Of a stretch of 64,000 nt of DNA, positions 17,740 to 26,113 are shown in pieces. A model generated the notes under the pieces. The model searched no databases. It saw only the letters and a list, made by a program, of their open reading frames with translations, and was not told the DNA's origin. The position numbers and the translations under genes were made by a program. The stretch comes from Natronobiforma cellulositropha. GTDB lineage: Archaea; Halobacteriota; Halobacteria; Halobacteriales; Natrialbaceae. The stretch is taken from contig NZ_JANZXN010000030.1 of NCBI RefSeq assembly GCF_025629245.1, positions 1 to 64,000 on the forward strand, read 5' to 3'. Numbering within the stretch: position 1 is the first letter of the stretch; every line of letters starts with the position of its first letter.

Positions 17740-18732
17740 ATGCCGATCATCAACACCGACGCCGAACACGATCCGAACAAGATACTGCCAATCGAGTACG
17801 ACTGGGCTCGAGAGTACTACGAAGCCGGAGTCAACAACAACTGGGTGCCCGAGGAGATTCCGATGCAAGAAGACGTCACCCAGTGGAACGGTGATGCCCT
17901 CTCCGACGCTGAGCGACAGCTCATCGAGTGGAACCTCGGGTTCTTCTCGACGGCCGAGTCGCTGACGGCCAACAACATCGTCCTGGCAGTGTACGATCAC
18001 GTTACCGCACCCGAGTGTCGTCAGTACTTGCTCCGGCAGGCCTACGAGGAAGCGATTCACACGGATACGTTCATCTACTGCTGTGACTCGCTCGGATTCG
18101 AGCCGGAGTACCTCTACGGGATGTACGACCGCGTCCCCTCCATCGAGGAGAAAGACGAGTTCGTCGTCGACCTGACTCGAGTCATCGACGAAGACGGCTT
18201 CTCCATCGAGACAGACGAGGACCTGCGGAACTTCCTCCGTGACCTCGTCGGCTTCTACGTCATCATGGAGGGCATCTTCTTCTACGCCGGATTCGCGATG
18301 ATGCTCGGACTGAAACGCCAGAACAAGATGGTCGGCGTCGGCCAGCAGTTCGAGTACATCATGCGCGACGAGTCACTCCACCTCGGGTTCGGGGTCGACC
18401 TCATCGACGCGATTCGGACGGAGAACCCCGGTGTGTGGACCGACGAGTTCGGCACCGAGGTGGTCGACCTGATCACCGACGCCGTCGAACTCGAGAAGAT
18501 CTACGCCTACGAGGCCTGCCCCGACGACATCCTCGGCATGAGTGCCGAGGGGTTCGCCGAGTACGTCGAACACATCGCCGACCGTCGGCTCGGACAGCTC
18601 GGCCTCCCGAAACAGTACGGGACGGACAACCCGTTTCCGTGGCTGTCAGAACAGGTCGACCTGAACAAGGAGAAGAACTTCTTCGAAACACAGGTCACGG
18701 AGTACCAGAGCGGCGGCAGCCTCGACTGGTAA
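17740..18732 (+). CDS. nrdB: Ribonucleotide reductase beta subunit, class Ic-like (NrdB with Phe at radical site)
   Basis: The 330-residue ferritin-like protein supplies the radical initiator for NrdA. The metal ligands are visible: Glu73 (STAESL), Glu104 and His107 (EEAIHTD), Glu177 (IMEGIFF), and Glu211 and His214 (RDESLHLGF). The position of the radical Tyr of E. coli NrdB (four residues after the first His ligand) is Phe111, and the first ligand is Glu instead of Asp. Both match the Chlamydia-type class Ic enzyme, which uses a Mn/Fe centre in place of a tyrosyl radical. The ATG at 17740 was chosen; the open frame upstream overlaps nrdA and is not coding. Confidence 0.93.
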   Translation: MPIINTDAEHDPNKILPIEYDWAREYYEAGVNNNWVPEEIPMQEDVTQWNGDALSDAERQLIEWNLGFFSTAESLTANNIVLAVYDHVTAPECRQYLLRQAYEEAIHTDTFIYCCDSLGFEPEYLYGMYDRVPSIEEKDEFVVDLTRVIDEDGFSIETDEDLRNFLRDLVGFYVIMEGIFFYAGFAMMLGLKRQNKMVGVGQQFEYIMRDESLHLGFGVDLIDAIRTENPGVWTDEFGTEVVDLITDAVELEKIYAYEACPDDILGMSAEGFAEYVEHIADRRLGQLGLPKQYGTDNPFPWLSEQVDLNKEKNFFETQVTEYQSGGSLDW

Positions 18733-18776
18733 CGCACTCGAGCGGCGTCTCTCACCCTCGTCGGCCCCTCGCAGAC

Positions 18777-19043
18777 TCACTCCGGCATCGGCGTTCCGGT
18801 CAGGCTCAGTCGGGCACCCGACTCGAGTTCGGTCTCGAGACCGTCTGCCAGTTTCACGTCCCGCCCATCGAGGTGGACGACGAGTGCATCACGTTCGAAC
18901 GCTTCGACGAGTTCGATTCCGAGCGTCGGCGTGAGTGATCCGAGGACTGTGGCGACGGTCGCCCCCTCGGAGACGGACTCGACCAGTCGCTTCTCTCCGG
19001 CGGCCTCCCGGACGTGACCGTAGGTGAGCACCTCGACGTGCAT
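18777..19043 (-). CDS. MoaD/ThiS-like ubiquitin-fold small protein without terminal Gly-Gly
   Basis: The 88-residue protein (ATG at 19043) has the beta-grasp pattern of MoaD/SAMP proteins: MHVEVLTYGHVREAAGEKRL, SEGATVATVLGSLT, and ALVVHLDGRDV. It ends in LSLTGTPMPE, without the C-terminal Gly-Gly needed for adenylation, thiocarboxylation or protein conjugation. It may be a structural or regulatory relative and not an active sulfur carrier or modifier. It stands alone, divergent from an MFS transporter gene, with no molybdopterin gene next to it. Confidence 0.78.
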   Translation of the reverse strand: MHVEVLTYGHVREAAGEKRLVESVSEGATVATVLGSLTPTLGIELVEAFERDALVVHLDGRDVKLADGLETELESGARLSLTGTPMPE

Positions 19044-19179
19044 ACTCGAGGTGCGTCTGCGACGGGTGTGAACGTTCTGGTGGTGGCTCTCGCTCGTCTT
19101 CGTACTGAATGAGACGTGAACGGTGTCGGTGGTGTATCGATTCGAAACGTTCTTCCCGCTCCCGGCGACAGCCACGGGC

Positions 19180-20457
19180 GTGAACGACGACCGGCCGCAG
19201 TTCTGGGCGCTGTATCTGACGCGGTTCGCCGAAGGCTTCGGCTTCATCACCCTGGTGACGTTGCTTCCGTACTACATCAACGAACTCGAGCCGACGGGGA
19301 CGACCGTACTCGGGGTCACCATCAGCGCCGGGCTGATCATCGGGATGTACACCTCCGGGTTCACGCTCGCCCAGACGCTCGCGGTAATCCCGCTCGCGTG
19401 GGCGGGCGATCGTTTCGACAAACGGACCGTCCTCCTCGTGGTCGTCGGCCTCGGGGCAGCGGTGTACGCGCTCTTTCCGCTGGTCGACTCGAGCGCCTCG
19501 TTCATCCTGATCAGGGCGCTCCAGGGGGTCGCCGTCACTGGTGCGGGGCTGATGACGCTCTCGCTGGTCGGCCAGATCGCCGAGATGGGAACGCGCGCGA
19601 ACTACATTGGGAAGGCGAACGCCGCGAGCTTCGCCGCCTCGATTTTCGGCAGTCTGGGTGCGGGCGCGCTCTACGAGGCGTTCGGTTTCGGTCCCATCTT
19701 CGCGATCATCGTCTGTATCATCGTCCTCGCGTGGCTCGGTTCGTTCGCATTCCTCGAGCGCGACGAGACGCGTATCGAGGGGTTTCCGTTCACGGGTCTC
19801 GCGCTCAACCGCCGGATTCTGACGCTCTCGGTCTTTCGCTTCCAGTACGCCTTCTCGGTGACGCTCGTGCGCAACTGGGTGCCAATCTTCGCGGGCGTCA
19901 CCGCTGCCCAGGGCGGTCTCGCCTACGGCGGACTGGCGGTCGCGCTCACCGTCACCGCCGAGAAGTTCACCAACATGTGCTGTCAGCCGTTTACGGGTCG
20001 TCTCTCCGATGGCCACGGCCGCGCATTGTTCGTCTTCGCCGGTGGCGGCGCGTACGGGCTGATCGCACTGGTCGTCCCGTTCTCGCCCGCCATCGGCGAG
20101 GCGCTCTCGCTCCCGGCGAGCTACCCCCTCTTCGGTGAGCTGACGGCAGCTTTCCTCCCACTCGTTGCTCTCTCCGGGCTCCTCGGCATCGCCGACAGCT
20201 TCCGCGAACCCGCGAGCATGGCGCTGTTCGCCGACGAGGGAACCGCAGAGGGCGGCGTCGCCTCGAGTTTCGGTATCCGCGAACTCATCTGGCGGCCCGG
20301 GAGCGTGATCGCGCCGCTGCTCGGCGGCTGGCTCATGGTCGAAGTGAGTATGTCCTCGGTGTTCTTCGTCGGCGGTGCGTTCGCGCTCACCGGCGTCGCG
20401 TCGTTCCTGATCGTCCTCGTCCGGTTCCACGGCACGCGGGCGCTGACCGAGTGGTAG
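19180..20457 (+). CDS. Major facilitator superfamily transporter
   Basis: The product has about twelve hydrophobic segments and the MFS loop signature GDRFDKR between helices 2 and 3 (AWAGDRFDKRTVLLV). A related GRLSDGHGRALF motif occurs in the second half, showing the internal duplication. The N-terminus reads NDDRPQFWALYLTRFAEGFG. The GTG at 19180 puts the protein start at that conserved block (425 residues); an in-frame GTG at 19123 would add 19 residues and cannot be excluded. The substrate is unknown; drug or metabolite efflux is typical for such proteins. Confidence 0.85.
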   Translation: MNDDRPQFWALYLTRFAEGFGFITLVTLLPYYINELEPTGTTVLGVTISAGLIIGMYTSGFTLAQTLAVIPLAWAGDRFDKRTVLLVVVGLGAAVYALFPLVDSSASFILIRALQGVAVTGAGLMTLSLVGQIAEMGTRANYIGKANAASFAASIFGSLGAGALYEAFGFGPIFAIIVCIIVLAWLGSFAFLERDETRIEGFPFTGLALNRRILTLSVFRFQYAFSVTLVRNWVPIFAGVTAAQGGLAYGGLAVALTVTAEKFTNMCCQPFTGRLSDGHGRALFVFAGGGAYGLIALVVPFSPAIGEALSLPASYPLFGELTAAFLPLVALSGLLGIADSFREPASMALFADEGTAEGGVASSFGIRELIWRPGSVIAPLLGGWLMVEVSMSSVFFVGGAFALTGVASFLIVLVRFHGTRALTEW

Positions 20458-20463
20458 CCTCAC

Positions 20464-20733
20464 TCAGGATTCGATCTTCGCGACGATCTCTCGAGCCTGC
20501 GCCGTCGCTTTCTCTTCGCCGACGTGTTTCTCGATCAGGACGCTCGTGACCTCCCAGTCGTCGCTCCCCTCGAGTCTGCCGGTGCGCACCTCACTTCCCG
20601 CAGAAACCGATTCGGCCGGGGTTTTCGCCCAGTCCGGTGTTCGAATGTCGTCGTAGCGGTCGGGGTCGCGGAATCTGACGTGAATGTACTCGTCTGCGGT
20701 CTCGACGAGTTCGACGTCGGGTGGATCGCTCAC
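20464..20733 (-). CDS. Small conserved haloarchaeal protein of unknown function
   Basis: The 89-residue protein was started at the GTG at 20733 (SDPPDVELVETADEYIHVRF), because the conserved block begins there; the frame remains open to 20799. It continues RDPDRYDDIRTPDWA and ends in a charged helix (EEKATAQAREIVAKIES). The composition is acidic and the reading frame shows strong GC3 bias, supporting a real gene. It is convergent with the MFS gene, six bases apart. No function is known to me. Confidence 0.7.
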   Translation of the reverse strand: MSDPPDVELVETADEYIHVRFRDPDRYDDIRTPDWAKTPAESVSAGSEVRTGRLEGSDDWEVTSVLIEKHVGEEKATAQAREIVAKIES

Positions 20734-20837
20734 GCCAGCCAGCACACCGTCGACGGCCCTAACGCTACGCCCGGAACACGCGCGCCGGGAGGTGAACACC
20801 GACAGGCGGCGGTGTCACTCCAGACACGCCACTCGAG

Positions 20838-21026
20838 TCAGGCGGTGTCTTCGGTGTAGACGACGCCGTTGACCTCGAGTGCGTTATCCGTACCACCGTC
20901 GATCTGAATCTCGCCCTCCGCGTTGCCGTCGGCGACGTTGCCGCGTCCGGTGGTCTGACTCGAGTCGGTCGGTTCGTCCTGTGCCGACTCACCCACCGCC
21001 ACCCTCGACCGAACCCGTTCGGGCAT
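20838..21026 (-). CDS. Possible small acidic protein
   Basis: A 62-residue frame starts at the ATG at 21026 and ends with GEIQIDGGTDNALEVNGVVY and an acidic tail. The composition (Asp, Glu, Gly and Thr rich, no Cys) fits small haloarchaeal proteins. It is divergent from the HTH-10 gene with only 32 bases between the start codons, which leaves little room for two separate promoters. No family was recognised and it could be spurious. Confidence 0.4.
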   Translation of the reverse strand: MPERVRSRVAVGESAQDEPTDSSQTTGRGNVADGNAEGEIQIDGGTDNALEVNGVVYTEDTA

Positions 21027-21058
21027 AGTCGTTAGTGCCAGCCGTCCGAACACGAGCT

Positions 21059-21697
21059 ATGGTTCAGGCGACGCTCACCGTCACCATGCCCGAAGAGCTG
21101 TGGGTGAGCCAGGTATCGACGGCCCACCCCGACGTGGCGATCCGGGTCGTCGCGGCGGTCCCGGGTACCGACACCGGGTTCGCGCTGGTCAGGCTGGTGG
21201 GACCGGGCCTCGAGACGATTCTCGAGGCGTTAGCCGACCACCCACAGCTTCCCGACCTCACGATCGCTCACCGAGACGACGGCGAGGCGACGGTCGCACT
21301 CGAGATGACGGCGCTACCGCTGTTGGTCTCCTCGAGAGAGGCCGGTATTCCGATCGAACTGCCTATCGAGATCAGCGACGGCGAGGCGACGATCGAGGTC
21401 ACCGGCTCACGGGAACGGCTCTCGAAACTGGCGACACAGCTGACGGGGTTCGGTCTCGGATACCGGGTCGAACAGGTCAGCGAGCATCGCCACGAGGGCC
21501 ACGTCCTCTCGGAACGACAGCTCGAGGTCGTCCTCGAAGCGCTCGAGGAGGGCTACTACGACACACCCCGGCGCTGTTCGCTGACGGAGCTGGCGACGCA
21601 TCTGGGCGTCGCGAAGTCGACGTGTAGCGAGACGCTCCACCGCGCAGAGGAGGCGATCGTGAAGGCGTTCGTCGAGGACCTCCCGCTCGAGGAGTGA
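21059..21697 (+). CDS. HTH-10 family (bacterio-opsin activator-like) transcription regulator
   Basis: The 212-residue protein ends in the haloarchaeal HTH-10 domain: LSERQLEVVLEALEEGYYDT, then RRCSLTELATHLGVAKSTCS and ETLHRAEEAIVKAFVED. The N-terminal 140 residues form the variable sensor-like domain found in this family (TVTMPEELWVSQVSTAHPDV). The ATG at 21059 was chosen over upstream codons that overlap the divergent small gene. It is expected to bind DNA and control a metabolic or stress operon, but its targets cannot be read here. Confidence 0.88.
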   Translation: MVQATLTVTMPEELWVSQVSTAHPDVAIRVVAAVPGTDTGFALVRLVGPGLETILEALADHPQLPDLTIAHRDDGEATVALEMTALPLLVSSREAGIPIELPIEISDGEATIEVTGSRERLSKLATQLTGFGLGYRVEQVSEHRHEGHVLSERQLEVVLEALEEGYYDTPRRCSLTELATHLGVAKSTCSETLHRAEEAIVKAFVEDLPLEE

Positions 21698-21726
21698 GCG
21701 GTGGCGTCGGTGGCGCGACGGTGTGT

Positions 21727-22260
21727 TCAGTCGCTCGTCGAGCGAACGGCGAAGCGCTCGCGGACCTTCTCGACCTTCGGTGCGGCGTACATCGCACAGT
21801 AGGCCTGTTCGGGATTCTTCGCGAAGTAGTCCTGGTGGTACTCCTCGGCCTCGTAGAACGTCTCGAGCGGTTCGATTTCGGTGACGATCGGATCGTCGTA
21901 GACGCCTTCCTCCTCGAGTGCCTCGACGAACGCTTCGGCGGTCGCCTGCTGGTCCTCGTCGTGAGTGAAGATCGCAGAGCGGTACTGTGAGCCGACGTCC
22001 GGTCCCTGTCGGTTCCGCGTCGTCGGGTCGTGGATGGTGAAGAAGACCTCGAGTAGCTCGTCGTAGCCGACCGTCTCGGGGTCGTAGGCGACTTCGACGA
22101 CCTCTGCGTGGCCCGTCTCGCCCGAGCACACCGCCCGGTAGGTCGGCTCGTCGACGTGGCCGCCGGCGTAGCCGGAGGTGACGCGGTCGACGCCATCGAG
22201 CACGTCGAACGCGGCTTCGATACACCAGAAACAGCCGCCGCCGAAGGTCGCTCGTTCCAT
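21727..22260 (-). CDS. msrA: Peptide methionine sulfoxide reductase MsrA
   Basis: The 177-residue enzyme reduces methionine-S-sulfoxide in proteins. It starts MERATFGGGCFWCIEAAFD with the catalytic Cys10 in GCFWC. It retains the conserved blocks SGYAGGHVDEPTYRAVCSGE, TGHAEVVEVAYDP and SQYRSAIFTHDEDQ. A Cys in EQAYCAMYAAPKV near the C-terminus may act as resolving cysteine. The ATG at 22260 matches the usual family start. It is a single gene on the minus strand. Confidence 0.95.
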   Translation of the reverse strand: MERATFGGGCFWCIEAAFDVLDGVDRVTSGYAGGHVDEPTYRAVCSGETGHAEVVEVAYDPETVGYDELLEVFFTIHDPTTRNRQGPDVGSQYRSAIFTHDEDQQATAEAFVEALEEEGVYDDPIVTEIEPLETFYEAEEYHQDYFAKNPEQAYCAMYAAPKVEKVRERFAVRSTSD

Positions 22261-22373
22261 ACGGGAGGTACGGCGCGAGCGAGGAAAGGTGTGACGTTGA
22301 CGGCGACTGCTGGACGGCGCGGCGGGTGAGACGGCTCGGCGAAGCTCGTCCAACCCGGCGCAGACCGTCCGAA

Positions 22374-23729
22374 TCAGCGCGCGTCCGACTCCTCGAACGG
22401 TCCGTCGGGGTGGAGACCGTCGCGTCGGTCCGCGACCGCCCCGTCGGGTTTCGAAACCGGTCCCTCGAGCAGCGGGTCGCCGGTCTCGGCCATCCTGGTG
22501 TGGAGGCGCTCGCGGAACTCGTCGCGGACCGCCGCGTACTCGGGGTCGTCGACGAGGTTGACACACTCGAGCGGGTCGTAGACGCGGTCGTAGAGCGCCT
22601 CCCGTGGCTGTTCGCGCTCACCGAGACCGTACTCGAGGAGGTGCTGTTTCGACGGGCCGTCGTCGACGTTCGGCAACACCCACGTTTCGTAGTCGTCGAA
22701 GCGGCGGACGTAGACGTAGCGCTCGGTTCTGAGACACCGGGCGGGTTCGTAGGCGGCGTGGTAGGTCACCTCGGTGACGACCTCCTCGCGGACGGTCTCG
22801 ACTTCGCCGACGACGAGTCCGTGCAACGAGTGGCCCGCCGCCCAGTCGGGTACCTCGACGCCGAGTGTCTCACAGACCGTCGGGTAGAGGTCGAGGTGAG
22901 AGACGAGTGCGTCCACGGCGACGCCCCGCGGCCCGTCCGGCGGGCGAATCAGCAGCGAGACGCCGGTCCCGCCGTCGCGCAGCGAGCACTTCATCCCCGG
23001 AAACGGCGGGCCGTGGTCGGTCGTGAAGACGAGCAGGGTCTCCTCGAGCACGCCGGCCGACTCGAGGGCGTCGTAGACGTGGCCGACACAGTCGTCGACG
23101 AAGCCGACGGCGGTCGCGTAGCCAGCCATGTCCTCGCGCGTCTCCGGCGTGTCCGGGAGGGGATCGGGTGGCCTGACGTACGCCGGGTCGACCGCGAGAC
23201 CGTCACCGGTCGGAAACGGACGGTGGGTGTTGTGGAAGCCGACCGAGAGGAAGTACGGCGGGTCCCGCTCGCTCCAGCCGTGGATGTAGGCGGCCGCCGC
23301 TCGAGCGCTCGCGTAGTCGTCAGCGGCGTACTCGTGGGGGGCGTCGAACGCGGCGTTCGTCGGGTGCGGGTCGTCGGGAAACACCGCGTAGCCGAGGTCG
23401 CGTGCCGAACCGTCGGCCGGCGACTCGTGTTCGGTTCCGCAGAGGACGGTCTCGACGCCGTGTCTCGAGAGGTAGCTCGCGAGGTGGCGGTCGTAGTCGT
23501 CGACGGAGAACCCCCGGTGGGCGAGACCGACCAGCCCGTTGACGTGCGGTGGCTGGCCGGTCAGGAGCGCCCCGCGACTCGGCGAACACGTCGGCGCGGC
23601 GCTGTGGGCCTGCCGGAAGAGGACGCCCTCCTCGGCGACACGCTGGAGGCGTGGCGTCGGCAGGTCGTAGCCGTAGGGCCCGACGTAGCGTCCCGTATCG
23701 TGGCTGTGGATCAGGACGACGTTCGTCAT
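22374..23729 (-). CDS. Sulfatase (type I, formylglycine-dependent)
   Basis: The 451-residue protein is a sulfatase of the COG3119 type. The formylglycine motif is CSPSRGALLTG with Cys48, which must be oxidised to be active. Metal-site residues appear in VVLIHSHDTGRYVGPYG near the start and in FTTDHGPPFPGMK. The upstream open frame beyond the ATG at 23729 does not look coding. No signal peptide is visible, suggesting a cytosolic enzyme, perhaps acting on sulfated sugars or small sulfate esters. The heparan-sulfamidase-like HSHDTGR start may hint at the subgroup, but the substrate is unknown. Confidence 0.88.
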   Translation of the reverse strand: MTNVVLIHSHDTGRYVGPYGYDLPTPRLQRVAEEGVLFRQAHSAAPTCSPSRGALLTGQPPHVNGLVGLAHRGFSVDDYDRHLASYLSRHGVETVLCGTEHESPADGSARDLGYAVFPDDPHPTNAAFDAPHEYAADDYASARAAAAYIHGWSERDPPYFLSVGFHNTHRPFPTGDGLAVDPAYVRPPDPLPDTPETREDMAGYATAVGFVDDCVGHVYDALESAGVLEETLLVFTTDHGPPFPGMKCSLRDGGTGVSLLIRPPDGPRGVAVDALVSHLDLYPTVCETLGVEVPDWAAGHSLHGLVVGEVETVREEVVTEVTYHAAYEPARCLRTERYVYVRRFDDYETWVLPNVDDGPSKQHLLEYGLGEREQPREALYDRVYDPLECVNLVDDPEYAAVRDEFRERLHTRMAETGDPLLEGPVSKPDGAVADRRDGLHPDGPFEESDAR

Positions 23730-23867
23730 CGCGGACGGTTCGCCGCCTGCAACCGAGAGCGTGAGGCTGCACCACTCCCCGCTTTTTGTTTCACCGTCCG
23801 TGACTCTCATCGTCGTGTGACGACGGAGCGTGGTAGAAATAAGCATGCCCGCGGCGTAGCATCCGGT

Positions 23868-24344
23868 ATGAACTCGAGAACGAGACGGTTCCTGACCCTG
23901 CTCGGTGGCTCCACCGTCGTGGCGCTCGTGATTACGGTACTGCTCGCACCGCCGACTGCCGGCGCGGGCGTGCTCACGTTCGCCGTGGTGATGGTGGCCG
24001 CGCTCTCGTTCTCCTACGTCGTCGGCTACCTCGAGACGCCACTCGAGACCGAGGCGTACACCGTCTCGGACGAGCCGACGAGCGGGGAAGGGCCGACGTC
24101 GGCGAGCGAGCGCGACCGTGAGGAGTTCCGCTGGATGGTCCGCGAACTCGCCGGCGTCGCCATCGCCTCGGCGTTCGGCCTGCTGTTGCTCGTGCTGTTC
24201 CTGCTCCAGATGACGGCGTTCGTCGAGCATCCGGTACTCGGCACCCGGGAGATCGAAGCCTGGGCCGTCCTCGCCGTCCTCGCGCTCATGCTGGTCGTCC
24301 TCGGTATCTGGAGCCTCCGTGGACGCGAGCCGATCGTCTCGTAG
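23868..24344 (+). CDS. Four-helix membrane protein of unknown function
   Basis: The 158-residue protein has helices at the N-terminus (TVVALVITVLLAPPTAGAGV and LTFAVVMVAALSFSYVVGYL) and C-terminus (LAGVAIASAFGLLLLVLFLL and AWAVLAVLALMLVVLGIWSL). An acidic cytoplasmic-type loop of about 45 residues separates them. The ATG at 23868 was chosen because the much longer open frame upstream is antisense to the sulfatase. It is divergent from the sulfatase and its stop abuts the stop of the convergent cyclase gene. No function was recognised. Confidence 0.75.
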   Translation: MNSRTRRFLTLLGGSTVVALVITVLLAPPTAGAGVLTFAVVMVAALSFSYVVGYLETPLETEAYTVSDEPTSGEGPTSASERDREEFRWMVRELAGVAIASAFGLLLLVLFLLQMTAFVEHPVLGTREIEAWAVLAVLALMLVVLGIWSLRGREPIVS

Positions 24345-25022
24345 TCACTCGAGGATGGCGACCGCCCGCACCGGCGAGCCATCGCCCGACGGAATCGCGA
24401 GCGGGAACGCAGACAGCGTGAATCGCTCGTCGTCTGTGACTGCCTCGAGTCCGCAGAGGTTCTCGAGGATCACCCGCTCTGTGGCGAACAGCCGGTCGTG
24501 GACCGGAAAGCCCGCTGGCTCGTCCGCGCCCGCGTTCGCCGTCGGCGTCGGATCCGGATTGAGCGCGTCGAGACCAAGGTGGAGGTCGCGTTCGACGAGC
24601 CAGTCGGCGGCGTCGGCGCTGAGGTACGGGTGATCGTAGTAGGTCGCCTCGCCCCAGTGAGTCTCCCAGCCGGTACGGACGACGACGAGGTCGAGCGTGC
24701 GTTCGTCCACACCGCTCACCGCCTCCTCGACGGCACGCTCGAGTCGCCCGGCACTGATCACCTCGCGCGCCTCGAGCGGCCGGCAGTCGGCGACCGTCGC
24801 CGTGAGGTGGAACGTCTCGAGCGGGAGCGCCGAGAGCGACGGTCCCGGGGACATGTGTGCCGGCGCGTCGACGTGTGTGCCGGTGTGGGAGTCGAGGTCG
24901 AGACGGGTCGTCCGGTAGCCGTCCGCCGCGACCGACGCCGTCGGCTCGACACTGGCTGGTTCGGTGCCCGGATAGACCGGCATCCCGCTCTCGAGTGGCT
25001 GGGTGAGGTCGTAGATGACCAT
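24345..25022 (-). CDS. Cyclase / kynurenine-formamidase-like metal-dependent hydrolase
   Basis: The 225-residue protein has the cyclase-family metal signature HTGTHVDAPAHM (H-x-G-T-H-x-D-x-P-x-H). It begins MVIYDLTQPLESGMPVYPGT, exactly as in this family. A second conserved stretch is LDLVVVRTGWETHWG. Members hydrolyse N-formylkynurenine, isatin or related cyclic amides, and the substrate here is not clear because no tryptophan-degradation gene is adjacent. The gene is divergent from a nucleotidyltransferase gene. The 174 bases between them contain a tandem 9-bp repeat. Confidence 0.88.
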   Translation of the reverse strand: MVIYDLTQPLESGMPVYPGTEPASVEPTASVAADGYRTTRLDLDSHTGTHVDAPAHMSPGPSLSALPLETFHLTATVADCRPLEAREVISAGRLERAVEEAVSGVDERTLDLVVVRTGWETHWGEATYYDHPYLSADAADWLVERDLHLGLDALNPDPTPTANAGADEPAGFPVHDRLFATERVILENLCGLEAVTDDERFTLSAFPLAIPSGDGSPVRAVAILE

Positions 25023-25085
25023 GTGCAGACGTCCACCGCGAGCAGCCGTCGGTGTTGCGGATTCGCTTCCGAGGCGGCCCGTTCG

Positions 25086-25130
25086 CGAAGTACACTGTGT
25101 ACACGGTGTAAACGTTGTAAACTGTGTGAA
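25086..25130. repeat. Five tandem 9-bp units in a divergent promoter
   Basis: The units read cgaagtaca, ctgtgtaca, cggtgtaaa, cgttgtaaa and ctgtgtgaa, in perfect register with no spacer and consensus C-n-n-n-G-T-n-n-A. They lie between the divergent cyclase (start 25022) and nucleotidyltransferase (start 25197) genes. This looks like a multi-site operator. Confidence 0.6.
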
Positions 25131-25196
25131 CGTCTCGAGCGGTGTGCCCGGTTCTCTGATCGGTACCGAGTTACCACCGGGACACGAACGCGAGGT

Positions 25197-26093
25197 ATGG
25201 AGCCAGCCGTCGAGGAGGTGCTCGAGTCGGTCGCCGACGAACACGAGGTGTGCGTTCTCGCCGCCCGCGACGTCGGCAGTCGCGCCTGGAACCTGGCCGA
25301 CCCGGCGAGTGACACCGACGTCTGCGTGCTCTTCGCCCAGCGGCCGGTCGAGTACGCCACCCTCGACGGCTACGTGGCAACGCTCGAGCACACAGCCGGC
25401 ACCTACGAGTGTCGTGGCTGGAACGTCCGGCGGTTCGCCGAGTTGCTGGCCGACTCGAATCCGAGCGCGTTCGAGTTCCTCCACAGCCCGCGTCGCTACC
25501 GCGAGTTCGGCCCGCTCGCAGCACTCGAGGCCGACGTGGGGAACGTCTTCGCCCCGATGGCGCTCTACCACCACTACCGCTCGCTCGCCACCCGCCAGTA
25601 CCGCAAATATCTACAGGGACGGCTGCTCGAAGGCGGCGACCTCGCGTACCTGCTCCTCGAGCGCGATGGTGACAGCTGGCTGGCGATGCCTGCTGGGGAC
25701 GGCGAGAACGAGGGCGACGGGCCGGTCCGCGTCCCTGCAGGTGACTACGAGGAGGGAGCGGCCGACCGGACCGTCAAGCGCCACCTCTACGTCGCCCGGG
25801 CGGTGCTCTACGCGGCTTTCGTCCGCGAGACTCACCGGTTTCCGCCGCTCGACTTTCCGCAGTTTCTCGAGGACGTTCGCGACGAACCCTGGGTCGAGCC
25901 GTCGTTCCTCGAGCGAACGCGGACGCTGGTCGAACGAAAACGCGCCGGTGAGGGAGAGGCGAAGGTGGGGCTGCTGTTCGAGCCTGCCGAGATCAGCCTT
26001 CCGGAGATCGACCCGGCCGACCACGCGGGGCGGACGGTCCCACGCGGCCGGGTCGATCGGTTCGTCCGTGAGGCGCTCGGGTATTATGGGTGA
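25197..26093 (+). CDS. RlaP-like nucleotidyltransferase
   Basis: The 298-residue protein starts at the ATG at 25197. It has the polymerase-beta-type motif RDVGSRAWNLADPASDTDVC (GS-x10-D-x-D) near residue 25, as in the RlaP family (PF10127), which is often linked to RNA repair. A long helical middle section follows, with MALYHHYRSLATRQYRKYLQ. No RNA ligase gene lies next to it here, so an RNA-repair role is only possible by family. An internal acidic insert near residue 170 (GDGENEGDG) is of a haloarchaeal type. The 26114 gene follows after a 20-base gap. Confidence 0.78.
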   Translation: MEPAVEEVLESVADEHEVCVLAARDVGSRAWNLADPASDTDVCVLFAQRPVEYATLDGYVATLEHTAGTYECRGWNVRRFAELLADSNPSAFEFLHSPRRYREFGPLAALEADVGNVFAPMALYHHYRSLATRQYRKYLQGRLLEGGDLAYLLLERDGDSWLAMPAGDGENEGDGPVRVPAGDYEEGAADRTVKRHLYVARAVLYAAFVRETHRFPPLDFPQFLEDVRDEPWVEPSFLERTRTLVERKRAGEGEAKVGLLFEPAEISLPEIDPADHAGRTVPRGRVDRFVREALGYYG

Positions 26094-26113
26094 TGGTGTA
26101 GTCGTGTCTACAC

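Noticed and set aside
18889-20463. A 524-codon minus-strand frame antisense to the MFS gene
   Set aside because: It is strongly Arg/Glu-rich without a domain and overlaps both the MoaD-like and MFS genes, which are recognisable.
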